Shown here in pieces: positions 26,944-36,900 of a DNA stretch of 64,000 nt. Below the pieces are notes generated by a model. It had not been told where the DNA came from, searched no databases, and saw only the letters and a list, made by a program, of their open reading frames with translations. The position numbers and the translations under genes were made by a program. Origin of the DNA: Luteibacter rhizovicinus (GTDB lineage: Bacteria; Pseudomonadota; Gammaproteobacteria; Xanthomonadales; Rhodanobacteraceae); contig NZ_SMCS01000002.1 of NCBI RefSeq assembly GCF_004342265.1, positions 884,027 through 948,026 of the forward strand. Direction: 5' to 3'. Position 1 is the first letter of the stretch, and each line of letters starts with the position of its first letter.

Positions 26944-28616
26944 ATGGAAATCCGTATGAAAAGGAATCGTTTCATCGTCGGTGGCCTTGCCGCTCTGCTC
27001 CTTCAACAGACAGCTTTCGCTTCGCTCAACGAGGACGTAGCCAATATTGTCTGGACAAGCTGCGGCGATGCCGTACCGGACTCCACGACCGAAGCCCTGG
27101 GGGATCGTTTGCAATGCGGCACGTTGATAGGCCCCATCGATCATCTCCGCCCCGATCTGGGCCGGGTTGAGCTGGGCGTTGTACGCGTCAAAGCCGAAAA
27201 TCCGGCCATGCGCGAAGGCACCATCTTCTTCAACCCAGGCGGACCGGGTCAGAGTCCCGTAGCATCCTTCCGGCGTTCGTCGATTACTGGGGGCTCATCG
27301 AACCCGACGATGTTATCCATGGCGATAAGAAGCGCCTCGTCGAGCGATACGACTTTGTCGGTGTCATTCCACGCGGCCTCCCGGGTACACAGCTATTCAA
27401 TTGTTCGCCGGAGCCAGGTCCATACAATGTCCTGGCGTCCGATCTCAGTTCCGACAATCTCCATGCCGCCGATCAGGCCGCGCGCGACCTGGGCTTCCAC
27501 TGCACGCGGGATTCGTTCCATTGGTATATCAGCTCGGAGCAGGGGGCATACGATATGGATCTCGTACGGCGTTCTCTGAATGAGCCGAAGCTCAATTTCT
27601 ACGGTGGCTCCTACGGCACGTGGCTGGGCTCATGGTACGGCGCGATGTTCCCCGGGAATGTCGGGCGCATGCTTCTCGATTCCAGCATGGATTTCACTGG
27701 TAGTTTCGACGATGCCGTTCTCGCCAGCGCCCAGGAAAAACACCGCAGCTTCCTGCGTCTCGCCGTAAAGCCCGCGATCGCACAACCCAATCTCTATGGC
27801 CTCGGTAACGATGAGGAAGCGATCGTCGAACGGTTTGGCAACATGCCACAGCGCGCCCGTGCGGAATGGGCGACGAGAGTAACCTCACCCGAGGCGCTCG
27901 CCGCCGCACTTACCCTGGCCGAATGGGCTCGTGCCGAACCGTTGATGGCACAGCCTGCTTTCATGGCTCGCGTGGAAGCGCACCGATTCAGCTCCGTAAA
28001 CGGTATCGACATTGCCATAAAGTCGTTCGCCCGCGAGCTTGTCGCCATGTATTACGGCGACCGTCCCGAGGCGAGTCCGCTTACCTCGCCGGAGAGCCTG
28101 TCGGTATATATCGCCGTACGATGCAACGACACCGCCAGCAGAACCGAGCCGGATTACTGGAATGGTGTGGCACGCGAGAACGCTCGACGCTATCCCGGCG
28201 GCAGCACCAACGAAGCATTCAATCTGTGCGGCTACTGGGGCGAGCGGGTCACGCGCCGTCCGTCAATGGAGCCGCTGCATTCCGCAGGAAAGATTCTTAT
28301 GATTCACGCGGAGCACGATACACATACCCCGCTAACGAACGCCACGAAGGCGCTGAACGACTATAACAATGCCTATATGGTCATTGCCCGCAACATGAAC
28401 GGTCACAGTATTTTCGGGCAATCCGATACGCCGTGCGTAGAAAAGGCGGCGGGACGGTATCTCCTCACCGGCCAGGTTCCGGAGAACAAGCTTTCCGGAT
28501 GCGATTTTGTTCGCGAAGACACCGGGGAACGCTCTGGACGCTCGGCTTTCAGCAACCCGGTCAGGGCACGCGCCTTGCGCGCCTATCTCAGGCGTTATCT
28601 CGGAAACTCCCTCTGA
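26944..28616 (+). pseudogene. Secreted alpha/beta-hydrolase peptidase (S33/TAP-like), broken by one frameshift
   Basis: The first frame encodes a signal peptide (MKRNRFIVGGLAALLLQQTAFA) and the start of an S33-type hydrolase with FFNPGGPGQS, the oxyanion-hole HGGPG-like motif. Between about 27250 and 27266 the reading continues in another frame as ILPAFVDYWGLIEPDD and stays open for some 450 codons to 28616. The shift equals the loss of one base. The second frame contains the nucleophile in GGSYGTWLG, Asp in HAEHDTHTP and His in NMNGHSIFG, so the triad is otherwise intact. Tripeptidyl-aminopeptidase-like enzymes of this type cut peptides outside the cytoplasm. The break may be recent decay or a sequencing error. 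Confidence 0.8.
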
Positions 28617-28623
28617 GTGCGCC

Positions 28624-28656
28624 GACCGGATGGGATGCCCTCCATCCCATCCGGTC
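28624..28656. terminator. Long hairpin between convergent genes
   Basis: A perfect 14-bp stem (GACCGGATGGGATG and its complement) encloses the loop CCCTC. It lies 7 bp after the peptidase stop and just before the end of the convergent porin gene. There is no long U-run, so it may also protect 3' ends. Confidence 0.65.
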
Positions 28657-28660
28657 ATTC

Positions 28661-29854
28661 TCAGAACATGACCTGCGCCCGGACCTCGACGACGTTCGGA
28701 TCGATGCGCACATCGCGTCTGTCGCTGGTCGCGTGAACGTAGTTACCCTGCAATTTCAGATAGCGATTGATGTACCAGTTGGCCCCGAACGTCCAGTCGC
28801 GCTCCGTGCCACCCAGAATGGGACCATCGTCCAGATCGAGTTCGCTGTAGCGCACCGCGAGTTCTACAGCGCCGTACGGCCCTTTCGGTTTCAGGTCGGC
28901 GACGTTGCCCCCGCTATATCCCCGCGATTCGCCCGTGAGTACCCAGCTACCGAACGCGTAGTAACCGCTTGCGTGGTAAGCAGGACGCGCGTCGTCGAGA
29001 TTCACTTTCGCCGTCAGGTATTCGCCCTGAAGCGAATACGGTCCACGGATCCACAACGCTTCGAATCCACGACGATCGACATAGTCGGTCGGCGTGAGCG
29101 CACCCGAGTCGATCAACCGCTGATCTACGAGGCCGGCTTCCGGTCGCGCGCGCAAGCGTGACGTCGGAGGGTGATACACGCCACGACCGTCGGTAGTGCC
29201 TTCGGGCTCTTCGCGCGAAGCGGACACGCCGAGGTGAAGCACGTCGCCCGGCTTGTTGAACGGTACCCACGCCGCGCGACCCGCGATCATGCGTCCATCG
29301 GCATCGCCTTGCAGGTCGCCGCCGGAGTAGTAACCGACGTTCAACACGTAGTGCGGGCGCTGCAACGCCCAGTCGACGCCGATGCGCCGACCGGCATAGA
29401 TCGCCTGGACCGGAAGCGCGGTTTCGAGGAAGGTCGTCGAGCCGGTACCTGTCACACCTTCGAAACCTACCGGCGTCTTGTCGTAGCCGAAACGAATCGC
29501 GCCAGCGTCGGTTCCGAACAACGCCTTGGTCTGCACACGCATATAGACGTCCAGCCAGGTCTTCGCCTGAAAATCGAATACGGCGGTGGCGTCGTAGACA
29601 TCCTTCTTGCGGACGTAAAAGCCGAGTTCCTTGCGGCGATTCGTCTGACTGTCCTCGAACGTGCCCCCGTCGTGGGAGAAGCGGTCGATGTCGTACTGAT
29701 ACTTCACGGCAAGGCCGAGGTCGGTACCGTCCGCGAAAACGTAGTGCGTAGGCCAGTTGTTGCCGAAGCTATACGGCGTGCTGTCGCCATCGGCCGCAAC
29801 GGCGGCGACGGGCGCGAGCAAAGAAAGCAGGAGCACCGGAAGGCGCTTGGTCAT
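28661..29854 (-). CDS. OprO/OprP-family phosphate-selective porin
   Basis: The 397 residues start with a signal peptide (MTKRLPVLLLSLLAPVAAVAA). The mature protein resembles phosphate-selective porins O and P, with LGFYVRKKDVYDATAVFDFQAKTWLDVYMRVQTKALFG near the start of the barrel and GAVELAVRYSELDLDDG near the end. The C-terminus ends VRAQVMF with a terminal Phe as required for outer-membrane assembly. Trimeric OprP channels pass phosphate; many homologues are general anion channels. I cannot see a clear Pho box upstream. It stands alone between a convergent hairpin and the glnA terminator. Confidence 0.87.
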   Translation of the reverse strand: MTKRLPVLLLSLLAPVAAVAADGDSTPYSFGNNWPTHYVFADGTDLGLAVKYQYDIDRFSHDGGTFEDSQTNRRKELGFYVRKKDVYDATAVFDFQAKTWLDVYMRVQTKALFGTDAGAIRFGYDKTPVGFEGVTGTGSTTFLETALPVQAIYAGRRIGVDWALQRPHYVLNVGYYSGGDLQGDADGRMIAGRAAWVPFNKPGDVLHLGVSASREEPEGTTDGRGVYHPPTSRLRARPEAGLVDQRLIDSGALTPTDYVDRRGFEALWIRGPYSLQGEYLTAKVNLDDARPAYHASGYYAFGSWVLTGESRGYSGGNVADLKPKGPYGAVELAVRYSELDLDDGPILGGTERDWTFGANWYINRYLKLQGNYVHATSDRRDVRIDPNVVEVRAQVMF

Positions 29855-30066
29855 TATGAGTCCCCGGAGGCAGGCGGCGGCACGCTCGCCTTTGTATACC
29901 GCAACTTATAACGACCGGACTGTGACGTTCTTGAGGTTAAGGACGATCGGCCGCCTGCAGGCGGCCACGAGCGCCGTGGCGATCACTCCACTTCGGCCGC
30001 GTTGCGGTACCGTGGGGTTCCGCTGTTGACTCGCTGTTACCCGCCCGCTCGTTCGTCCGCTCCTAC

Positions 30067-30098
30067 AAAAAAACGGGCGCCTGGGCGCCCGTTTTTTT
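30067..30098 (-). terminator. Intrinsic terminator downstream of glnA
   Basis: Arms ACGGGCGCC and GGCGCCCGT flank TG, with a seven-base A-run on one side and a seven-base T-run on the other, so it can act in both directions. It begins 22 bp after the glnA stop codon. Confidence 0.92.
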
Positions 30099-30119
30099 AC
30101 TCATCCCCGCGAAGCGGAA

Positions 30120-31532
30120 TCAGAGTGCGTAGTACATCTGGAACTCGAGTGGATGCGTGCTTGCGCGGTAACGGGTCACTTCCTGCATCTTCAGCGCGAT
30201 GTAGCCGTCGATGAAGTCGTCGGTGAAGACGCCACCGGCCTTCAGGAAGTCGCGGTCCTTGTCGAGCGAAACCAATGCTTCGTCGAGGCTGGCGCAGACC
30301 TGCGGGATGTTCTTCTCTTCTTCCGGCGGAAGATCGTAGAGATCCTTGTCGGCCGGTGCACCCGGGTCGATCTTGTTAATGATGCCGTCCAGACCAGCCA
30401 TCATCAGCACGGTGAAGGTCAGGTAGCCCGACTGCATCGGGTCCGGGAAACGGATTTCGATGCGGCGGCCCTTCGGGCTGGATACATACGGAATGCGGCA
30501 GCTGGCCGAACGGTTGCGCGCCGAGTAGGCGAGCATGACCGGCGCTTCATAGCCCGGAACCAGGCGCTTGTAGCTGTTCGTCGTGGAGTTGGCGAACGCG
30601 TTGATGGCCTTGGCGTGCTTGAAGATGCCGCCGATGTACCACAGCGCGATCTGGGACAGGCCACCGTAGAGGTCGCCCGCGAAGAGGTTTTCGCCGTTCT
30701 TCGACAGCGACTGGTGCACATGCATGCCCGAACCGTTGTCGCCGACGATCGGCTTCGGCATGAAGGTGGCCGTCTTGCCGTTCTGGTGGGCGACGTTCTT
30801 GATGACGTACTTCATCGTCATCAGTTCGTCGGCCTTCTTCACCAGCGTATTGAAGCGCGTGCCGATTTCGCACTGACCCGCGTTGGCGACTTCGTGGTGG
30901 TGCACTTCGACGACCTGGCCCAGCGACTCGAGGACCTTGCACATGTCGGCGCGCAGGTCGCCCAGGGTATCGACCGGGCTGACCGGGAAATAGCCGCCCT
31001 TCACGCCCGGACGGTGACCGGTGTTCTGGCCGTCGTACTTGTAGCGCGAGGACCATGCGGCTTCTTCGGAGCTGATTTCGTAGAACACGCGACCCATGTC
31101 GTTCTGCCAGCGAACCGAATCGAAGATGAAGAATTCGGGTTCCGGGCCGAAGAACGCCGTGTCGGCGATGCCGGTCGACTTCAGGAAGGCTTCGGCGCGC
31201 TTCGCGATGGAGCGCGGATCGCGGCCGTAGGCCTGCATGGTGCTGGGTTCGAGCACGTCGCAATGCAGGATCAGCTGCTTGTGGGCGCTGAACGGATCGA
31301 GGTGTGCCGTATCCGGGTCCGGCATGAGGACCATGTCCGACTCGTTGATGCCCTTCCAGCCTGCGATGGACGAGCCGTCGAACATCTTGCCGTCTTCGAA
31401 CGTGGATTCGTCGATGGCATGAGAGGGGAACGTGACGTGGTGATGCTTGCCGAGGATGTCGGCGAATCGCAGGTCGACGAACTCGATTTCTTCGTCCTGG
31501 ATCAGGTTCAGCACTTTCGCGACGGCAGACAT
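30120..31532 (-). CDS. glnA: Type I glutamine synthetase
   Basis: Start at 31532 ([23 protein letters not shown]), with GAGG 12 bp upstream; 470 residues against 469 in E. coli. It joins ammonia to glutamate with ATP as a cytoplasmic dodecamer, the main entry of nitrogen at low ammonia. The beta-grasp N-terminus (KHHHVTFP), ATP site [16 protein letters not shown] and glutamate flap [14 protein letters not shown] are all present. Y399 in DLYDLPPEE matches the adenylylation site of beta-type enzymes, so control by GlnE is expected. A sigma-54 promoter and NtrC-like sites lie upstream, but no ntrBC genes follow. Confidence 0.97.
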   Translation of the reverse strand: MSAVAKVLNLIQDEEIEFVDLRFADILGKHHHVTFPSHAIDESTFEDGKMFDGSSIAGWKGINESDMVLMPDPDTAHLDPFSAHKQLILHCDVLEPSTMQAYGRDPRSIAKRAEAFLKSTGIADTAFFGPEPEFFIFDSVRWQNDMGRVFYEISSEEAAWSSRYKYDGQNTGHRPGVKGGYFPVSPVDTLGDLRADMCKVLESLGQVVEVHHHEVANAGQCEIGTRFNTLVKKADELMTMKYVIKNVAHQNGKTATFMPKPIVGDNGSGMHVHQSLSKNGENLFAGDLYGGLSQIALWYIGGIFKHAKAINAFANSTTNSYKRLVPGYEAPVMLAYSARNRSASCRIPYVSSPKGRRIEIRFPDPMQSGYLTFTVLMMAGLDGIINKIDPGAPADKDLYDLPPEEEKNIPQVCASLDEALVSLDKDRDFLKAGGVFTDDFIDGYIALKMQEVTRYRASTHPLEFQMYYAL

Positions 31533-31566
31533 AAAACAAACCTCGAGTGGATGGCGGGGTGCATTT

Positions 31567-31582
31567 AGCAAGGCGTGTGCCA
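31567..31582 (-). promoter_or_regulatory. Sigma-54 promoter of glnA
   Basis: Read on the minus strand the site is TGGCAC-N5-TTGCT, a full match to the -24/-12 consensus TGGCAC-N5-TTGCW. It is 34 bp from the glnA ATG, giving a leader of roughly 25 bases. Confidence 0.85.
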
Positions 31583-31644
31583 AGCGGGGAGGCCAGCAGG
31601 ATCAAGCCTTTGCAGCATAGCCTGAGGTTTGGAGCGTGGCTACA

Positions 31645-31683
31645 TGCGCCAATGTGGTGCAATTAAGACACTGAATGCACCAC
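31645..31683 (-). promoter_or_regulatory. NtrC-like enhancer sites upstream of glnA
   Basis: Read on the minus strand, TGCACCA-N3-TGGCGCA (31645-31661) differs at one base from the NtrC palindrome TGCACCA-N3-TGGTGCA. A second half-site TGGTGCA lies at 31676-31682. The full site is centred about 95 bp upstream of the predicted transcription start, a usual enhancer distance. Confidence 0.7.
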
Positions 31684-31705
31684 AGTGAATCCGTCCCGCC
31701 CCCAT

Positions 31706-31844
31706 TGTAGGAGCCCGCTTGCGGGCGAAAGCCAACGGAGCGGTGAAGATGTGCGTGACATCCGCAGCCAGGCCATCGGGCTCGCGAAGGTGAGCGTCCG
31801 TCTTCACCGCTCCGTTGGCTTTCGCCCGCAGGCGGGCTCCTACA
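31706..31844. repeat. REPIN: two REP units in inverted orientation
   Basis: Each end starts with TGTAGGAGCCCGC, then GGGCGAAAGCCAACGGAGCGG; the right arm is its reverse complement with minor changes, around a spacer of about 60 bp. The same kind of element occurs at 59225-59333. The right edge contains the SURF1 stop codon. No RAYT transposase gene is in the window. Confidence 0.85.
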
Positions 31845-32619
31845 GAAAGCGGCGGTTGGTGCGGCGCAGGCGTCGCTCTTCGCGACCGACATACCAGATG
31901 CCACCGGCCACCATCAGGGCCAGCGCGAACCAGGTGATGGCGTAGACGAGGTGATTGTCGGGGAAGCGGATCACGGTCAGGCCGCCGACCGGGGCGATGC
32001 GAGGATCGGGTAAACCGGAGGCTTCGGCGTCGACGAAGAAAGGAGCGACACCGGAGAGATGACGCGTTTCGGCGATGGCCTGCACGTCGCGCGAGTACCA
32101 GTGCTCCCGCGCGGGATCGTTTTTCTGAAGCATCGCGCCACGGGGTTCGCTGATACGCAGCAGACCCGTGATGGTCACTTCGCCTTCGGGGCCGGGAGCG
32201 CAGGTGAGTTTGCCTCCGCACCAGTCGGGTGTCGCGAAACCGCGATTGATCATCACGACCGTGCCGTCGCCGGTACGAAGCGGTGTGAGTATCCAGAAGC
32301 CGCTGCCCAGTTCGGTACTGGCACGCACGCGCGTCTGCAAAGCGTGCAGGAAGGTGCCGGTGACGCGAACGTGCCGGTATTCGTCGCCTGCCACGGTGAT
32401 CGAGGACCAGCGGTCTGCGCCAGGAACGGCAACCGCCGGCGCATGGACGCGCTGGTCGACCCGGGCGATCAGGTCGTGCTTCCAGCCCAGACGATAAATC
32501 TGCCAGATGCCGAGGGCGGTGAAGCCCGCGAACAACAGCAATCCGACGAAACCGAGAACGGCCAGCGCGACGGGGCCGCGCGGCCCGCGCGAGGCCTCGT
32601 CGGATACGTCGTGATTCAA
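31840..32619 (-). CDS. SURF1-family oxidase assembly protein
   Basis: The start appears to be TTG at 32619, overlapping the cyoD stop as TTGA; 259 residues. Two membrane segments flank a periplasmic domain: about 18-40 (VALAVLGFVGLLLFAGFTALGIWQIYRLGWK) and about 220-243 (LVYAITWFALALMVAGGIWYVG). GIWQ-x-RLxWK and the PVGG-NHLVYAITWF region are the SURF1 signatures. SURF1 helps insert heme into subunit I of heme-copper oxidases; a copy coupled to cyoABCD fits the quinol-oxidase type described in other bacteria. The TTG start should reduce its translation relative to the oxidase subunits. The stop codon lies inside a REPIN. Confidence 0.88.
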   Translation of the reverse strand: MNHDVSDEASRGPRGPVALAVLGFVGLLLFAGFTALGIWQIYRLGWKHDLIARVDQRVHAPAVAVPGADRWSSITVAGDEYRHVRVTGTFLHALQTRVRASTELGSGFWILTPLRTGDGTVVMINRGFATPDWCGGKLTCAPGPEGEVTITGLLRISEPRGAMLQKNDPAREHWYSRDVQAIAETRHLSGVAPFFVDAEASGLPDPRIAPVGGLTVIRFPDNHLVYAITWFALALMVAGGIWYVGREERRLRRTNRRFL

Positions 32620-33023
32620 GGCATATCTTTCATGCTTGCCGCGTCGTCGTGCATCATGCCGGGCATCATGTTGTCGTTGAGGTGATACATCACCCAGATC
32701 GAACCGGTCAGCGTGATGACGACGAGCACCAGCGTGAAGATCAGCGCCAGCATGTTCCAGCCGCCTTCCGAACGCGCGTTCATGTGCAGGAAGTAGATCA
32801 TGTGCACCACGATCTGCACGGCGGCGAGTCCGAGGACAACGAATGCCGTGGTGCTCGTGCTGGCGAAGACATGGCCCATGACGACCCAGAACGGAATCGC
32901 CGTCAGGATCACGGCGAGCACGAAACCCGTCATGTATCCCTTGAAGGTGCTGTGGCTCGCGCCATCGTCGTGGCCATGATCGTCATGGCCGTGCTGTACG
33001 TGTGCGTCGGTGTGGGTGCTCAC
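32616..33023 (-). CDS. cyoD: Cytochrome bo3 ubiquinol oxidase subunit IV
   Basis: GTG at 33023 overlaps the cyoC stop as GTGA; the longer open frame is a cyoC shadow. The 135 residues begin with a His/Asp-rich tail (HVQHGHDDHGHDDGASH) followed by three membrane helices: GYMTGFVLAVILTAIPFWVVM, AFVVLGLAAVQIVVHMIYFLHM and MLALIFTLVLVVITLTGSIWVMY. The middle helix motif HMIYFLHM is typical of CyoD. Subunit IV stabilises the oxidase and helps copper loading in subunit I. The long histidine-rich N-terminus and the Met-rich C-terminus (NMMPGMMHDD) could bind copper. Confidence 0.93.
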   Translation of the reverse strand: MSTHTDAHVQHGHDDHGHDDGASHSTFKGYMTGFVLAVILTAIPFWVVMGHVFASTSTTAFVVLGLAAVQIVVHMIYFLHMNARSEGGWNMLALIFTLVLVVITLTGSIWVMYHLNDNMMPGMMHDDAASMKDMP

Positions 33024-33658
33024 TTCAGCACTCCCGTCAGGTAAACGAAGCTGAAGACGCCGACCCAGACCACGTCCAGGAAGTGCCAGAACATCGAAAG
33101 GCACATCAGGCGACGGCGGTTATCCGGAATGAGGCCCTTCTTGCCCACCTGCACCATCAGCGTGATAAGCCAGACGATGCCGAAGGTGACGTGCAGCCCG
33201 TGCGTGCCGACCAGGGTGAAGAACGACGACAGGAACGCGCTGCGCCCCGGACCCGCGCCTTCGCCGATCAGGTGCGAAAACTCGTAAAGCTCGATGCCGA
33301 GGAACGCGGCGCCGAACAGGCCCGTGATCGCCAGCCACATCAGCGTCGGACGCTTGCGGTTGCGTTGCATCTCCAACACGGCGAAGCCGTACGTGATCGA
33401 CGAGAGCAGCAGCATCGACGTGTTGATCGCGACCAGGGGCAGCTCGAACAGATCGGCGCCCGAAGGACCGCCCGCGTAGCTACGGCCCAGCACGCCGTAC
33501 ACGGCGAACAGGGTGGCGAAGATGAGGCAGTCGCTCATCAGGTAGAGCCAGAAACCGAGCAACGTCCCGTTTTCGGGATGGTGATCCTCGGTCATGTAGA
33601 ACGACAGTTCTTCCGGCATGGCCGCGTCGTTGGCGGCGAGGGCGTGTGTATCAGACAT
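33020..33658 (-). CDS. cyoC: Cytochrome bo3 ubiquinol oxidase subunit III
   Basis: ATG at 33658 ([25 protein letters not shown]) gives 212 residues and overlaps the end of cyoB by 8 bp. Five membrane helices are visible, with [21 protein letters not shown], the lipid-binding glutamate in FLGIELYEF, and [14 protein letters not shown]. Subunit III lacks redox centres and stabilises the proton-pumping core. It overlaps cyoD by 4 bp at its other end, so the whole operon is translationally coupled. Confidence 0.95.
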   Translation of the reverse strand: MSDTHALAANDAAMPEELSFYMTEDHHPENGTLLGFWLYLMSDCLIFATLFAVYGVLGRSYAGGPSGADLFELPLVAINTSMLLLSSITYGFAVLEMQRNRKRPTLMWLAITGLFGAAFLGIELYEFSHLIGEGAGPGRSAFLSSFFTLVGTHGLHVTFGIVWLITLMVQVGKKGLIPDNRRRLMCLSMFWHFLDVVWVGVFSFVYLTGVLK

Positions 33659-35645
33659 GGGCGGCCAACAGCTCCGTACGCGCTGCCTCCTCGCGGGCGA
33701 CATCGGCCGCAGGGATGTAGTAATCGCGCTTGTAATTGAACGTATGGACGATGGCCGTGGCGATCAGCGCAACGAAGGCGACGATCACGAGCGGCCACAT
33801 GTGCCAGATCAAAGCGAAGCCCAGAACGAAGCTGATCCCTGCCAGGACGATGCCCGCCCACGTGTTCTTCGGCATGTGGATCGGAAGAAACCCGTCCAGC
33901 GGCCGGCTATGGCCACGCTGCTTCATCTGGTACCACGCATCGCCATCGTGAATGATTGGCGTGAAGGCGAAGTTGTACGACGGTGGCGGCGAGGACGTCG
34001 ACCATTCCAACGTGCGGCCACCCCACGGATCGCCCGTGTAATCGCGCAGTTCTTCGCGACGACGGTAGCTGACGATCAGCTGGATGATGAAGCTGGCGAT
34101 ACCGATCGCGATCAGCACGGCCCCGAAGGCCGCGATCTGGAACCAGATCTGCAGCGACGGATCCTCGAAGTGGCTCATGCGGCGCGTGACGCCCATGAAG
34201 CCCAGCACATACAGCGGCATGAACGCGAAGTAGAAACCGATCAGCCAGAACCAGAACGAGCACTTGCCCCAGAACGGATCGAGCTTGTAACCGAAGGCCT
34301 TGGGGAACCAGTAGGTGATACCGGCCATCAGGCCGAACAGTACGCCGCCGATGATCACGTTATGGAAATGCGCGATGAGGAACAGGCTGTTATGCAGGAC
34401 GAAGTCGGCCGGCGGAACGGCAAGCATCACACCGGTCATGCCGCCGATGACGAAGGTCACCATGAAGCCCAGGGTCCAGAGCATCGGCACGTCGAACGTG
34501 ATGCGGCCGCGGTACATCGTGAACAGCCAGTTGAATATCTTCGCACCCGTCGGGATCGAGATGATCATCGTCGTGATGCCGAAGAACGAGTTCACGCTGG
34601 CACCCGAGCCCATCGTGAAGAAGTGATGCAGCCACACAAGGTAGGAGAGCACGGTGATGACGACGGTCGCGTAAACCATCGACGCATAACCGAACAGGCG
34701 CTTCTTGCTGAAGGTCGACACCACTTCGGAGAACACACCGAACACCGGCAGTATCAGGATGTAGACCTCGGGATGGCCCCAGATCCAGATCAGGTTCACG
34801 TACATCATGGCGTTGCCGCCAAATTCCGTCGTGAAGAAGTTGGTACCGGCGTAACGGTCGAGGGCGAGCAGGACAAGGACGGCGGTGAGCACCGGGAACG
34901 CGGCCACGATCAGCACGTTGGTGCACAGGGACGTCCAGGTGAAGATCGGCATCTTCATCAGGGTCATGCCCGGCGCGCGCATCTTCACGATGGTCGCGAT
35001 CAGGTTGATGCCCGACAACGTCGTTCCGACACCCGCTATCTGTAGCGACCAGATGTAGTAATCCACGCCTACGTCGGGACTTTGCGCGATACCGGAAAGC
35101 GGCGGATACGCCAGCCAGCCGGTACGCGCGAACTCGCCCACGAACAGCGACATCATCACCAGCACGGCGCCGGCGGTGGTCATCCAGAAGCTGAAGTTAT
35201 TGAGGAACGGGAATGCGACGTCGCGGGCGCCGATCTGCAATGGCACCACGAAATTCATCAGGCCCGTGACCAGCGGCATGGCGACGAAGAAGATCATGAT
35301 CACGCCGTGCGCCGTGAAGATCTGGTCGTAATGGTGCGGCGGGAGATAACCGACCGAATCGCCGAACGAGATGGCCTGCTGGATGCGCATCATGATGGCG
35401 TCGGAGAAACCGCGCAGCAGCATCACGATGCCGAGGACCATGTACATGATCCCGATCTTCTTGTGGTCGATGCTGGTGAACCATTCGTGCCACAGATAGC
35501 CCCAGGCACGCTTGTACGTGATGAAGCCCAGCAGGGCCGCGCCGCCCAGGGCGACAGCGATGAAGGTCGCCAGCAGGATCGGTTCGTGGAACGGAACCGC
35601 CTCCCACGTAAGACGACCGAATATCAGCTTGGTGAGATCAGGCAT
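33651..35645 (-). CDS. cyoB: Cytochrome bo3 ubiquinol oxidase subunit I
   Basis: The 664 residues match E. coli CyoB (663). This is the catalytic subunit: ubiquinol electrons pass from the low-spin heme to the heme-CuB centre, where oxygen is reduced and protons are pumped. [16 protein letters not shown] carries a heme ligand, [15 protein letters not shown] holds the CuB histidine and the cross-linked His-Tyr pair, and [10 protein letters not shown] adds the other two CuB ligands. [13 protein letters not shown] carries the remaining heme histidines. About 15 membrane helices are visible. The gene starts 42 bp after the cyoA stop. Confidence 0.97.
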   Translation of the reverse strand: MPDLTKLIFGRLTWEAVPFHEPILLATFIAVALGGAALLGFITYKRAWGYLWHEWFTSIDHKKIGIMYMVLGIVMLLRGFSDAIMMRIQQAISFGDSVGYLPPHHYDQIFTAHGVIMIFFVAMPLVTGLMNFVVPLQIGARDVAFPFLNNFSFWMTTAGAVLVMMSLFVGEFARTGWLAYPPLSGIAQSPDVGVDYYIWSLQIAGVGTTLSGINLIATIVKMRAPGMTLMKMPIFTWTSLCTNVLIVAAFPVLTAVLVLLALDRYAGTNFFTTEFGGNAMMYVNLIWIWGHPEVYILILPVFGVFSEVVSTFSKKRLFGYASMVYATVVITVLSYLVWLHHFFTMGSGASVNSFFGITTMIISIPTGAKIFNWLFTMYRGRITFDVPMLWTLGFMVTFVIGGMTGVMLAVPPADFVLHNSLFLIAHFHNVIIGGVLFGLMAGITYWFPKAFGYKLDPFWGKCSFWFWLIGFYFAFMPLYVLGFMGVTRRMSHFEDPSLQIWFQIAAFGAVLIAIGIASFIIQLIVSYRRREELRDYTGDPWGGRTLEWSTSSPPPSYNFAFTPIIHDGDAWYQMKQRGHSRPLDGFLPIHMPKNTWAGIVLAGISFVLGFALIWHMWPLVIVAFVALIATAIVHTFNYKRDYYIPAADVAREEAARTELLAAHV

Positions 35646-35687
35646 GGTGATAACCGGGTACTAAGACGTAAGTTGTCCGGCGGGCCG

Positions 35688-36755
35688 TCACAGGGGACGG
35701 CCGGTCGGCGAAACGGGAGTGCCGGCGACATCCTTGCCCGTGCACAGGGCGCCGACATAGGTCTTCGTGGCGGTGTCGGCCAGACCGAGCCGGACGCGCG
35801 TTGCCGCATCGAGCGAGGTCACGTTGTACGTGCCGACGATGCCGGAGCCGCCGCGCGAATCGAGAGCCATCATGTCGCTGACGCACATGCGGTTGGCTTC
35901 GACGCAGCGATTCAGGATGGCCTTGTAGAGGCCATTGGCCACGCTGCCGTAATGGCGCACCGGCTCTTTCTCGCTGGGCTGTTCGAGCTTCAGATATTCA
36001 TCGCGGCTGAGGGTCTCGGTGCTGGACTTCGCCTCGGCCACCCACTTTGTGAATTCGTCTTCACTTACGCCGAGGAACTTGAAGCGCATGCCCGAGAAGC
36101 CCGCACCGCTGTAGTTCGCGGAGAAGCCTTCATACGTGCCTGGCTTGTTCATCACCGCGTAAAGCTTGGTTTCCATGCCCGGCATGGCGTAGATCTGGCC
36201 GGCCAGCGAGGGGATGAAGAACGAGTTCATCACCGTGGAAGCCGTGATCTTGAACTGGATCGGCCGGTCGATGGGTGCGGCAATCTCGTTGACCGTTGCA
36301 ATGCCCTGTTCCGGGTAAAGGAACAGCCATTTCCAGTCCAGAGCGACGACTTCGACCACGAGGGGCTTGGTGCCGGCGGGCACTTCACGCCCTTCGGACA
36401 GCCGGTCGAGGGGGCGGAACGGGTCCAGTTTGTGCGTGCTGACCCACGTCACCGCGCCAAGGGCGATGATGATGACGAGCGGAGCGGACCAGATAAGCAG
36501 CTCGAGCACCGTGGAATGGTGCCATTCGGGATCGTAGTCGGCGTTTTTGTTGGAAGCCCGGTATTTCCAGGCGAACAGCAGGGTGAGTGCAATCACCGGA
36601 ACGATGATGATGAGCATCAGCACCGTGGAAACAATGATCAGGTTGCGTTGCTGAACAGCAATGTCGCCGGCAGGTGAAAGCAGGACGGCGTTGCAGCCCG
36701 AGAGGAGGAGGGCAACGAACGGGATCAGTAGTCCGCGCAGAGTCTTAATGGACAT
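35688..36755 (-). CDS. cyoA: Cytochrome bo3 ubiquinol oxidase subunit II (lipoprotein)
   Basis: ATG at 36755 (MSIKTLRGLLIPFVALLLSGC) gives 355 residues. The lipobox LLSG-C21 marks a lipoprotein. Two membrane helices are followed by a cupredoxin domain. That domain lacks the cysteine pair of a CuA site, which shows this is a quinol oxidase and not a cytochrome c oxidase. VVEVVALDWKWLFLYPEQGIATVNEIAAP is the typical CyoA core. It is the first gene of cyoABCD-SURF1. A cyoE heme O synthase gene, present in the E. coli operon, is missing here and must lie elsewhere. Confidence 0.96.
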   Translation of the reverse strand: MSIKTLRGLLIPFVALLLSGCNAVLLSPAGDIAVQQRNLIIVSTVLMLIIIVPVIALTLLFAWKYRASNKNADYDPEWHHSTVLELLIWSAPLVIIIALGAVTWVSTHKLDPFRPLDRLSEGREVPAGTKPLVVEVVALDWKWLFLYPEQGIATVNEIAAPIDRPIQFKITASTVMNSFFIPSLAGQIYAMPGMETKLYAVMNKPGTYEGFSANYSGAGFSGMRFKFLGVSEDEFTKWVAEAKSSTETLSRDEYLKLEQPSEKEPVRHYGSVANGLYKAILNRCVEANRMCVSDMMALDSRGGSGIVGTYNVTSLDAATRVRLGLADTATKTYVGALCTGKDVAGTPVSPTGRPL

Positions 36756-36900
36756 CGCCTGACGACATAACCGTGGGAAGGAGAGAAAACTACGCCTATC
36801 GCACTGTCCAGAGAATAGGACATTTTGTCTCATGGCATCATGACGCAGCCGGTGCGATGCTATGCGTTACTGGCAACTACTCAAGAAACGGGGCAAGTCG

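Noticed and set aside
27250..27266. Programmed ribosomal frameshifting in the peptidase gene
   Set aside because: There is no slippery heptamer or homopolymer run at the junction; a simple one-base loss explains the data better.
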